In this document: positions 51,757-59,463 of the stretch, piece by piece
How the letters are laid out: every line of letters starts with the position of its first letter
Numbering within the stretch: position 1 is the first letter of the stretch
Program-made: the position numbers and the translations under genes
Origin: Lentisphaeria bacterium UBA1732
Lineage (GTDB): Bacteria > Verrucomicrobiota > Lentisphaeria > Victivallales > UBA1829
Assembly (NCBI GenBank): GCA_002315855.1
Contig: DCIG01000050.1
Location: forward strand, 30,675-94,674
Direction: 5' to 3'
Length of the DNA stretch: 64,000 nucleotides
Notes under the pieces: generated by a model
The model's input: only the letters and a program-made list of their open reading frames with translations
Database searches by the model: none
What the model was told of the DNA's origin: nothing

Positions 51757-52872
51757 ATGTTGACCCGTTTTAAAACCTTTGCTTTGATTGCCTGTCTGGC
51801 TGCCGGTTCTGTCCTGTTTGGCGCAAATGCCTCTGCCGCCTCGTCTGCCGCAGCTCAGACCGCCGCCTCAAAACCTGCTGAGAAAACCCTTTATGCCTGG
51901 GATTTCGTCCCCGCGGATGCCGTTGTGATTACCACATTCCAGTTCGACAAATTCCTCGCCGATGCGGCGATGGACGCGGTGAATGCTGTGAAGCCGAAAA
52001 ATGATGTCGAAAAAGCCGTTTACAGCATCATGGAAGAGATGAAAGTTAATTCGGAAATGCTTCAGAATATTCAGGCTGTTTCCTGGCAGACCGCGAAATC
52101 CGCCGCGGTTCTTTCCTCCGGGAAATTCTCTGAAACGGAACTCGTCCTTAGAATGCCGGACATCATCCGTTTCTACGACCCGATTCTGAAAAATGCCAAA
52201 CAGTTGGAGCTTACACCTGTGCAGGGCAAAAAAGGTTTCACCGCTTCTGTGTCTGTGCACAATGGCGATTCCGATACGTCCGTCAAACTCCTCGTGGAAT
52301 TTATGGACAATGATACCGTTCTGATTCGTTCTTCGAATACCGCTCCCGAGTGGAAAGTTCTGACGAAAGCGGATAATCCGCTGGTCAAGCAGATGAAAGC
52401 GAAAAACAACCTGTTTACGGTCGGCGTCGACCTCAACAAAATCAAGCTCAACGAAAAGACCGCTGACAATCTCATTGAGGGCATGGACCGTATTACCTCC
52501 GTGATTTTCCGTTTCTCCAAGCTCGTGGAGGACAGTTATACCGCCACCGCTATCCTGAAATGCAAAGACGAGGATTCCTGCAAAGACCTCCAGCGTGCAA
52601 TCAATCTTACCCTCACGCTCGCTCTTGCCGCAATTGACGACGATGATGAAATCGAAATCAATGAAGACGGCAAAATCATCAAAAAGGAAAGCAAAAATAA
52701 TCTGAAATTCCTGGAAGATATTAAGTCCGGTATCATGAAGAGCGACCTCTATTATCAGGTCGAAATTCCCAAATCCGCCATCGAGGGCAATATCGACCGG
52801 CATCTCCCGAAAAATTCCGGAAAAGATGCCTCGAAAAATGCCTCTGTTACCGTTTCTGCAACCAAAAAATAA
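51757..52872 (+). CDS. secreted unknown protein
   Basis: I do not recognise this 371-residue protein. A Sec signal peptide (residues 1-27, cut after ANASA) and a short Ala/Ser-rich linker come first. The mature part begins LYAWDFVPADAVVITTFQFDKFL, a pattern reminiscent of large families of secreted bacterial proteins in which a short phrase about values or states starts a mixed alpha/beta domain (often DUF3352-like: P-x-x-A-x-x-x), but this is only a guess. An acidic patch DDDDEIEINEDG lies near 300. A perfect GAAAGGAG site precedes the ATG. It lies 33 bases behind the SecD-head-like pair and is probably in their transcript. Confidence 0.6.
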   Translation: MLTRFKTFALIACLAAGSVLFGANASAASSAAAQTAASKPAEKTLYAWDFVPADAVVITTFQFDKFLADAAMDAVNAVKPKNDVEKAVYSIMEEMKVNSEMLQNIQAVSWQTAKSAAVLSSGKFSETELVLRMPDIIRFYDPILKNAKQLELTPVQGKKGFTASVSVHNGDSDTSVKLLVEFMDNDTVLIRSSNTAPEWKVLTKADNPLVKQMKAKNNLFTVGVDLNKIKLNEKTADNLIEGMDRITSVIFRFSKLVEDSYTATAILKCKDEDSCKDLQRAINLTLTLALAAIDDDDEIEINEDGKIIKKESKNNLKFLEDIKSGIMKSDLYYQVEIPKSAIEGNIDRHLPKNSGKDASKNASVTVSATKK

Positions 52873-52969
52873 TCCCCATCGATTCGTCCGGTGCAAATCT
52901 TTTTATGACGATGTGTCCTTTGCATTGCCTCCGATGAATCTGTCCCCGTGTTTTTGACGGAGTTTGAAT

Positions 52970-53479
52970 ATGGATTTTTATGATGTAATCGAAAAACGCC
53001 GCAGTATTCGCTGTTACAAGCCCGATGCTGTCCCCGAAGATTCTCTCGCTCGCATTGAAAAGGCGGTTCAGCTGGCTCCTACGGCCTGCAACCGTCAGCC
53101 TTTCCGTCTCCTCATCCTGAAAAATGCGGAACTCCGGGCCAATCTTTGCGGCGCATGTATTTTCGACTGGCTGAAACAGGCTCCCATGATTGCTGTTTTG
53201 GTCGGCGACAGTCAGTCCGCTTGGACTCGCTTTGAAGGTACCAGCATTCTTGATGTGGATGCCGGTATCGTGATGGAGCATTTTATCCTTGCCGCAACCG
53301 CCGAAAACCTTGGCACCTGCTGGGTTTGTGCGTTTGACCGGGCAAAAATCAACGAGGTGCTTGGTATCGAAGCTCCTTGGAGTGCCATCGCACTCTCCCC
53401 GCTCGGTTTCGGCGCTTCGGATGCCGTCAAACCGCGCAGCGTTAAAGCAATGAACGAAATTATAAAGGTAATCGAATGA
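52970..53479 (+). CDS. nitroreductase family protein
   Basis: A 169-residue FMN-dependent nitroreductase-family protein. FMN-binding pieces are EKRRSIRCYKP near the start (RRSIR), APTACNRQPFRLLI, and LGTCWVCAF followed by LSPLGFG (PLG). The length is at the short end of the family, near the NfnB/ThcOx-like small forms. Such enzymes reduce quinones, nitro compounds or flavins. The TTG at 52964 would add two residues. Its stop overlaps the next gene in ATGA, so it belongs to an operon with an unknown gene and tsaB. The true substrate is not readable. Confidence 0.85.
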   Translation: MDFYDVIEKRRSIRCYKPDAVPEDSLARIEKAVQLAPTACNRQPFRLLILKNAELRANLCGACIFDWLKQAPMIAVLVGDSQSAWTRFEGTSILDVDAGIVMEHFILAATAENLGTCWVCAFDRAKINEVLGIEAPWSAIALSPLGFGASDAVKPRSVKAMNEIIKVIE

Positions 53480-54543
53480 GCATGTTTGTATGCAATGACG
53501 GCAAATGGTCGCTGGAAAGCTCGAATCCGTCTTTGAAACTTGAACTTGACACACCTTCTGTCGGCGGGTTCTCCATGAATACCGTCGGCGGTCTTGCCGT
53601 CTCTTCCTTGGAAGCAATCCCCGGCGAATACCCCGAATCTTTGGGAATGCGCGGCAGTCAGCGTTCCCACCTCGCGGAAGATGGCTTCGATGCTTCGCTT
53701 GTGCTGGAACAGAAAATCCCGTTCGGCGTTCCCATTTCCATTGTCCGCTCCTATCGGGTCGATGACGACTCCATGGATGCTGTCGTCAATTTCCAGCTGC
53801 CTCATGCGTTCCCCCTGAAAAATCTGATTGCCGGCGGTTTGAAATTCTCAGGCGCAGTCTCTGCCGCCTCCATCGTGGCAATTCCTGCTCATCCAGGTGC
53901 CATTGGCAAGCCGAAGGACCTGGCGTTTGCCGATGCCGCCGAGGGCGCGGAACTTTATCGCGGCACCAGACCGCCTCTCATGCTTTCGGTCATTGGAAAT
54001 GACGGTCGGTACGTCCGTTTTGAGCTTGGCTGCGATATTTGGCGCTGGTGCAATGCCGAACGCCTTGGCGGCGGCAAGGCCACATACATCATCCGCAAGG
54101 AAAACAACGCTTTGCTCTTTACTTGGACTCTCTATGCGTTCGGCGGCGGATGCACCGAGGTCCCGGAACCTCCGTTCGGACGCAACTGGAAACTCGAATG
54201 GTCGCTCCACTGGAATGACCCCGCCGTTCCTGAAAACGTCATCGAAACTGCTTCCCTTGATGACTTCGCTGACGATTGTGCCTGTGCGAAAAGTTCCGAA
54301 AACGCCATGAAAAAGTGGATTCGCCGGCATTTCTCCGATTTGAAAGATGGCGATACGCTCGTCTTGAAGGTCGGTACTCCCCGTTTCTGCGGAAATGCCG
54401 CTCACGTCGACCGGGCGGCCAAAAAGAATTTGGATCACTGGGAACTCCCCGCCTTGCGTGATTTTTCACGCTGGGCAAACCGCCAGCTCCGCAAGCATGG
54501 TGCATCTTTGATTCTTGCAGTTGGAAAGGAGTCTGAAAAATGA
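53476..54543 (+). CDS. unknown conserved-looking protein between nitroreductase and tsaB
   Basis: I do not recognise this 355-residue cytoplasmic protein. It has no signal peptide or membrane helix. The first 260 residues are predicted mostly beta (alternating strands such as VPISIVRSYRV, MDAVVNFQLP, RYVRFELGCDIWRW), somewhat like galactose-mutarotase-type sandwiches, and the last 90 residues look alpha/beta (GDTLVLKVGTPRF). Both ends overlap neighbours by four bases (ATGA), so it is translationally coupled to nitroreductase and TsaB. Such tight coupling suggests a shared role, but none can be named. Confidence 0.6.
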   Translation: MSMFVCNDGKWSLESSNPSLKLELDTPSVGGFSMNTVGGLAVSSLEAIPGEYPESLGMRGSQRSHLAEDGFDASLVLEQKIPFGVPISIVRSYRVDDDSMDAVVNFQLPHAFPLKNLIAGGLKFSGAVSAASIVAIPAHPGAIGKPKDLAFADAAEGAELYRGTRPPLMLSVIGNDGRYVRFELGCDIWRWCNAERLGGGKATYIIRKENNALLFTWTLYAFGGGCTEVPEPPFGRNWKLEWSLHWNDPAVPENVIETASLDDFADDCACAKSSENAMKKWIRRHFSDLKDGDTLVLKVGTPRFCGNAAHVDRAAKKNLDHWELPALRDFSRWANRQLRKHGASLILAVGKESEK

Positions 54544-55277
54544 TTTGGAAAGCAGCCTTGGATTATTCCGGCTCTGAAATCATTGTTTCCGTCCTCAACG
54601 AACAGAACTCCCTTGTCGCCGATTCCTGCACCGATTTGCCGGGACGCGACTCTTCGTCCCTGCCTCTGATTGTGGAAGACACCCTCGCACAAGCTCATTT
54701 GAAACTCGAAGACATCTCCGAATGGACCCTTGGCATGGGACCCGGTTCTTTTACTGCCCTGCGTGTCGCCGCCGCGTATGTGCTGGGCATCGTCTATGGT
54801 CGCCTGAATCACAAAACGCTGGAAGCTCTCATCGGCGAAAAGGCGGAAGAAGCCGCTGTCCCGGCGGATGATGTCAATCTCGTTTCGGTTCGCGGCGTTC
54901 CCTCTGCATGTGGTTTGCCCCGGCATGGCGAACGCGTCCTGACTCTTTACGATGGCCGCAAAAAAGAACTCCTTGCCTATGGGCTGAAGCTGGAAAACGG
55001 CTCGTATATCCCCGATGGACGGCAGTGCGTTTTGGAAAATCATGACGCGCTCGAAGCGGTGAAGTCCGAATATGATGCCTTTGTCGCTCGTGCCTGTGAT
55101 ATGCCGGCTGTTCGCGCGTTCGCTCCCGAACTGACCGTTCAGGAAGTCGCACACGTGGATGGTGCCGCGCTTGCACGTCTTCCGAAAGGTGTCTGCGATT
55201 TGCCTCCCACCGAGCCGATTTACCTGCGTCCTGCCGTTTTTGTCGATCCGAAACCCATTCGCAAATTTGAAGTCTGA
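54540..55277 (+). CDS. tsaB: tRNA N6-threonylcarbamoyladenosine synthesis protein TsaB
   Basis: TsaB partners TsaD and TsaE to attach threonylcarbamoyl to A37 of ANN-decoding tRNAs. The 245-residue protein has the ASKHA-fold start (IWKAALDYSG), and its best marker is EWTLGMGPGSFTALRVAAAYVLGI, equal to the family's VGxGPGSFTGLR motif, near residues 61-84. A second-half strand RVLTLYDGRKKELLAYG matches the TsaB interior. The usual DARR phrase is changed to YDGRKKE. It overlaps the unknown gene upstream by four bases and precedes the GHL10 gene by three. tsaD and tsaE are not in view. Confidence 0.85.
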   Translation: MIWKAALDYSGSEIIVSVLNEQNSLVADSCTDLPGRDSSSLPLIVEDTLAQAHLKLEDISEWTLGMGPGSFTALRVAAAYVLGIVYGRLNHKTLEALIGEKAEEAAVPADDVNLVSVRGVPSACGLPRHGERVLTLYDGRKKELLAYGLKLENGSYIPDGRQCVLENHDALEAVKSEYDAFVARACDMPAVRAFAPELTVQEVAHVDGAALARLPKGVCDLPPTEPIYLRPAVFVDPKPIRKFEV

Positions 55278-55280
55278 TTT

Positions 55281-56657
55281 ATGGTTGCCTCCTGCCGCCG
55301 TTTCGCTTCTTTTCTGTTGAAAAGCATTCTCTGCGGAATGCTTTTTCTGGTCGGTGTGCTTGGAGTAACTTCCCCTTGCGCGGATGCGGCGGAAGTGCCG
55401 GGGCATATCCTCTTGGGCGCGGATAAGAAACCCGTCCTGAAAGCCGGTGCTTTCGGCGGCGATCGCGTGATGCTTCCCGACTCCTACCGCGAGAAAGCTC
55501 AGGAATTTCGTGCGGTATGGGTTTCTACCGTGTTTAATCTCGACTGGTCACAGACCAAAACGCCCGCCGCGTTCCAGATTGCTTTCCTGAATATGATCAG
55601 CCGGATTCAGCGCGCCGGATTCAATACCCTCATTTTCCAGATTCGCCCCTGCAATGATGCCTTTTATTCATCGAAGCTGAACCCGTGGTCGCGCTTCATG
55701 AACGGAAGCGAGGGCGTTCCTTTCTCCGGCGGATGGGACCCGCTGAAATACATGATTTCCGAGTGCCACAAGCGCGGGATTCGATTCTATGCGTGGATGA
55801 ATCCGTTTCGCGTGGGCACCGTCAAGGACGGCACTTCTCCCGACGCTTATTTGAAAACGCTGGATGCCCGCAACTTCGCACGCCTCAAACCGAATTATGT
55901 TTTGAGGCTGAAAAAAGATGGCAAAACCCAGCTTTTCCTGGACCCCGGAGAACCCTCTGTCCGCATGTTTGTTGTGGATACGGTCAAGGAGGTGATTGAC
56001 GGGTACAATGTGGACGGCGTCGTGTTCGATGATTACTTCTATCCCTACGAGGGCATGAAATCGGAGGACTATTCTTCGTGGCGCAAATATCGCCGCGGCA
56101 GTCAGAAACTGGAAGACTGGCGTCGTTCCAATACGGAACAGCTGATTCGCTCGGTCAGTACGCTCGTTCGCCAGTTAAATGTGAAAAACAAGCGTTCCGT
56201 CCGGTTCGGGGTCAGCCCGTTCGGCATTTGGGCGAATAAATCTTCTGCTCATCCCAATGGCTCCAATACCAAAGGTTTGGAATCTTACAGCGCGATTTAC
56301 TGCGATACCCTCTCATGGGTGAAAAACAACCTCGTTGACTTCATCATCCCCCAGATTTACTGGGGTTTATCTCATCAGAAAAGTGCATACGCGGAACTCG
56401 TCGACTGGTGGTGCAATGCTGTGCGCGGTACCAAAGTCAAACTCTATATCTCTCATGCCGTTTACAAATCCGGCGATGCCGCCGACATGAAATCCGTCTC
56501 CGAAATTCCCGATCAGCTCCTCTACAACATGCTGAAAGCGGATGTCAAAGGGTCTTGCCTTTTCTCGTATCATTCGATTTTCTCTCCCGCAAATGCCGTC
56601 ATGAAAACCAATGTCAAAACCGTCATCGAAAAATACTGGCGCGGCAAACTTCAATAG
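55281..56657 (+). CDS. exported GHL10-type glycoside hydrolase-like protein
   Basis: A 458-residue secreted protein of the GHL10 (DUF187) family, relatives of which include bacterial YngK and DigH, the latter a glucosaminidase acting on denuded peptidoglycan glycan. The signal peptide occupies residues 1-36 (two hydrophobic runs, cut near ADAAE). The domain begins EFRAVWVSTVFNLDW, then FNTLIFQIRPCNDAFYSS, RGIRFYAWMNPFRVG and VDGVVFDDYFYPY (probable catalytic Asp pair), ending SPFGIWANKSSAHPNGS and DFIIPQIYWGL. A role in cell-wall or surface glycan turnover is likely. It starts three bases behind tsaB. Confidence 0.88.
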   Translation: MVASCRRFASFLLKSILCGMLFLVGVLGVTSPCADAAEVPGHILLGADKKPVLKAGAFGGDRVMLPDSYREKAQEFRAVWVSTVFNLDWSQTKTPAAFQIAFLNMISRIQRAGFNTLIFQIRPCNDAFYSSKLNPWSRFMNGSEGVPFSGGWDPLKYMISECHKRGIRFYAWMNPFRVGTVKDGTSPDAYLKTLDARNFARLKPNYVLRLKKDGKTQLFLDPGEPSVRMFVVDTVKEVIDGYNVDGVVFDDYFYPYEGMKSEDYSSWRKYRRGSQKLEDWRRSNTEQLIRSVSTLVRQLNVKNKRSVRFGVSPFGIWANKSSAHPNGSNTKGLESYSAIYCDTLSWVKNNLVDFIIPQIYWGLSHQKSAYAELVDWWCNAVRGTKVKLYISHAVYKSGDAADMKSVSEIPDQLLYNMLKADVKGSCLFSYHSIFSPANAVMKTNVKTVIEKYWRGKLQ

Positions 56658-56729
56658 TTGTTCATGCCGGTGTGCGTTTGCCGGAAGACGGATTTTCCCC
56701 ACGTCTTCATGAAAAATACAACTTTTTGT

Positions 56730-56758
56730 TTGCATTTTCATGAATATCATGATATAGT
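56730..56758 (+). promoter_or_regulatory. promoter of gltA
   Basis: TTGCAT, 17 bases, TATAGT; about 70 bases before the gltA start. Confidence 0.7.
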
Positions 56759-56827
56759 AATCAGTTTGCAAAGTTTTTTGTAGAACTCGGTTTCTCCCAT
56801 CTAACCTCACACATAGAGGATTTGCTT

Positions 56828-58129
56828 ATGTCATCTCCGAAAAATGCTATTTTGACCATTGGGAATCAGCAGATCGAACTTCCGATTATCACTGGTACGG
56901 AAGGAGAAAAAGCGATTGACTTGTCTGATCTCCGCAAAAACACCGGTTTCGTAACGTATGACCCCAGTTTGATGAATACTGCTGTTTGCAAAAGCAGCAT
57001 CACCTATGTAAACGGCGAAAAAGGCATTTTGTGCTATCGCGGGATTCCGATTGAACGCCTGATTAAAGATGGCGTTTCTTTCGTGCAAATCGCATATCTG
57101 CTGGTTCACGGCAATCTCCCAAATTCAAGCGAAGGAAAGGCATTTTCTCAGCTCCTCAACGTGAACTCCCTCATGCACGAGGATATGCGTCATTTCTTCG
57201 ATCTCTATCCGCGCGGCGCTCACCCGATGCACATCCTCTCCACCATGATCAATGCTTTGGCGGTCTATTACCCGAATGTTGACCTGCTTTCCCTCAAGGA
57301 AGACATCGATATTTCTTCGGCTCGTCTGATTTCCACCGTCCGCACCATGGCGGCGTTTGCCTACAAGAAAAGTCTGGGCGAACCGATTGTTTACCCTCGC
57401 AACGACCTTTCCTACTGCGCCAACTTCCTGAATATGATGTTTGATTCGCCTGTGGCTCCCTACCATATTTCCGAACAGGATGTGCGCCTCCTGAATGTCT
57501 TGCTGATTCTCCACGCCGACCACGAACAGAACTGCTCCACCACGACCGTCCGCACCATCGGCAGTGCTCAGGTCAACCTGTATGCCACGATTTCCGCCGG
57601 TATTTCCGCTCTTTCCGGTCCTCTTCATGGCGGTGCGAATCAGGCTGTTATGGAAATGCTCCGCAAGATTCAGAAGGACGGCAACATCAAGAAATTCTTC
57701 GATAAGGTCAAGGACAAAAACAATCCTGCCCGCCTGATGGGATTCGGACACCGCGTATACAAGACCTTTGACCCCCGTGCTCGCATCATCAAGGCGGAAT
57801 GTACCAGATATTTCCAGGAACGCCACATCACCGACCCGCTCCTTCAGGTCGCTTTCGAGCTTGAAAAGGCTGCTTTGACGGATGATTACTTCATCTCTCG
57901 CAATCTTTATCCGAATGTCGACTTCTATTCCGGCATCTTGTATCGTGCTTTGGGCATCCCTGAAAAAATGTTCACCGTCATGTTTGCGCTTGCCCGTCTC
58001 CCCGGATGGATTGCTCACTGGCGTGAAATGATCGGCGCAAATACGCGCATCGTTCGTCCCAGACAGGTTTATATTGGAAAAAAATGCCGTATTCCGTCTT
58101 GCAATTCGGATAAATCCGGTGTAAATTAA
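56828..58129 (+). CDS. gltA: citrate synthase
   Basis: Citrate synthase joins acetyl-CoA and oxaloacetate at the entry of the TCA cycle. The 433-residue length and N-terminal beta region (SVFLTIGNQ-like ILTIGNQQIELPIITG) fit the hexameric, NADH-sensitive Gram-negative type I. Catalytic contexts are LNVLLILHADHEQNCSTTTVR (His), ALSGPLHGGANQAVMEML (His) and LMGFGHRVYKTFDPRARI, with the Asp in VDFYSGILYRALGIP. The TTG at 56822 is less likely than the ATG at 56828, which has AGAGGA eight bases before it. Its own promoter lies upstream. Confidence 0.97.
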   Translation: MSSPKNAILTIGNQQIELPIITGTEGEKAIDLSDLRKNTGFVTYDPSLMNTAVCKSSITYVNGEKGILCYRGIPIERLIKDGVSFVQIAYLLVHGNLPNSSEGKAFSQLLNVNSLMHEDMRHFFDLYPRGAHPMHILSTMINALAVYYPNVDLLSLKEDIDISSARLISTVRTMAAFAYKKSLGEPIVYPRNDLSYCANFLNMMFDSPVAPYHISEQDVRLLNVLLILHADHEQNCSTTTVRTIGSAQVNLYATISAGISALSGPLHGGANQAVMEMLRKIQKDGNIKKFFDKVKDKNNPARLMGFGHRVYKTFDPRARIIKAECTRYFQERHITDPLLQVAFELEKAALTDDYFISRNLYPNVDFYSGILYRALGIPEKMFTVMFALARLPGWIAHWREMIGANTRIVRPRQVYIGKKCRIPSCNSDKSGVN

Positions 58130-58274
58130 TGAAGATACCCTGTCTCGTATTCCTGCCATCGGACGCAATCCTTTCATTTCCGTCGGTTTCCCCGATGGGG
58201 TTGACGTTATGCACGGAATATTCCCGTAATGATTCAAATCTTTCATATATCATTCATTCCGAAAGGATATAACC

Positions 58275-58958
58275 ATGAAATTCTTGCTTGCAACTGCTGC
58301 CGCTGCTCTCCTTTTCGCGGTAACTTCCTGTGCCACCGGAAGTAACGAAAGTTATTCCGAAACACTCAAAAATGCAACTGTCGATGGGTACAACGGAACC
58401 AAAATTCTGGTGAAGCAGTCCTATGCCAATGTCAAAGATATTGCTTCGGAATACTGCTTGACTTTGGTGAATACGGCCAAATCCTTCAACACCGAGGCTC
58501 CCAAAAATCTCGATTCTCATTTCATGGTCGATGAAAGCACCCTGAAACCCGGTTATGTCTATACCACCAATGAAGTTACTCCTGTTTTCTCCATCATCGA
58601 TTTCGGCAGCATCCTTGATGATAAAAACTTGATGAAAGCCAGCGTCTCCGGCAAATCCACGATGATTGACCCGTTCACATGGGCGTTCGAAGGCGACACC
58701 ACATATCTGTTTGAATACCGCTTTGTCTGGTTCAATGCCAAGGGCGAAGTCGTGAACAGCAATGTCCCCGCACACATCCGTGAAACCATCCCCGGCGACC
58801 GTGTCAACTTTGTTGGTCATGCTCCCTCCGAAGATTGCACGCAGTTCAGCATGGTCCTTGCTCTTGTCAAGCCGGAACCCGTCAATGCGGAAGACGAAGA
58901 CTCCGATACCGTTGCGGTCTTTGTCGGCAATGCTCCTGCCGATGCCGAAAAGAAATAA
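58275..58958 (+). CDS. unknown lipoprotein
   Basis: I do not recognise this 227-residue lipoprotein. The signal ends AVTSC (Cys19). The mature part has a helical start (ESYSETLKNATVDGYNGTKIL, not a named domain) and a beta-rich middle (TPVFSIIDFG, TTYLFEYRFVWFNAKGEVVNS), which resembles in shape YcfL/DUF1425-type outer-membrane lipoproteins with a WFN-x-GxEV-like strand. The C-terminus is acidic and Ala-rich. An exact CCGAAAGGA ribosome site precedes the ATG. It stands between gltA and hisI. Confidence 0.6.
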   Translation: MKFLLATAAAALLFAVTSCATGSNESYSETLKNATVDGYNGTKILVKQSYANVKDIASEYCLTLVNTAKSFNTEAPKNLDSHFMVDESTLKPGYVYTTNEVTPVFSIIDFGSILDDKNLMKASVSGKSTMIDPFTWAFEGDTTYLFEYRFVWFNAKGEVVNSNVPAHIRETIPGDRVNFVGHAPSEDCTQFSMVLALVKPEPVNAEDEDSDTVAVFVGNAPADAEKK

Positions 58959-59045
58959 TCTGTTTCCCTTTGTATCACATTGCAGTTGATTTCGCTTCTT
59001 TCTGCGGATTGACTGCTTATAACTCCTTGAATCGAAAGAAATGTT

Positions 59046-59423
59046 ATGATTGAACTTGATTTCAAAAAATCCGGTGGCCTTATCCCCGCAATCGCTCAGG
59101 ATGCCGCCACGGGTGATGTCCTCATGCTTGCCTATATCAACGAAGAGTCCTGGAAAGAGACTCTTGCTACTGGTCATGCCTGCTACTGGTCGCGTTCCCG
59201 CTCCAAACTCTGGAGAAAGGGCGAAGAATCCGGCAATGTCCAGCTCGTCAAGGAAATCCTCGTCGATTGCGACGAAGATACCGTCATTTTCAAGGTCGAA
59301 CAAATCGGCGGCGCGGCCTGTCACGAAGGCTATCGCTCCTGCTTCTTCCGCAAAGTTGTCGGCGATGACCTCCGGGTCGTGGGAGAACGTGTCTTTGATC
59401 CCGCCAAAGTCTACAAAAAGTGA
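59046..59423 (+). CDS. hisI: phosphoribosyl-AMP cyclohydrolase
   Basis: HisI hydrolyses the adenine ring of PR-AMP in histidine synthesis. The 125-residue, single-domain form (no HisE) shows [38 protein letters not shown] and the metal site [15 protein letters not shown] (DxDxD) with Cys and His partners [15 protein letters not shown]. Upstream AAGAAA sits near the ATG. hisA is about 19 kb away and other his genes are not in view. The murB-ddl fusion gene starts about 40 bases after its stop. Confidence 0.96.
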   Translation: MIELDFKKSGGLIPAIAQDAATGDVLMLAYINEESWKETLATGHACYWSRSRSKLWRKGEESGNVQLVKEILVDCDEDTVIFKVEQIGGAACHEGYRSCFFRKVVGDDLRVVGERVFDPAKVYKK

Positions 59424-59463
59424 GCTCCTCATTCGTGAAGCTGCACCGCTCTTTCCCGGAGTG

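Noticed and set aside
59050..59463. Long upstream extension of murB-ddl within hisI
   Set aside because: It is hisI read in another frame, and MurB similarity only begins after the hisI stop.
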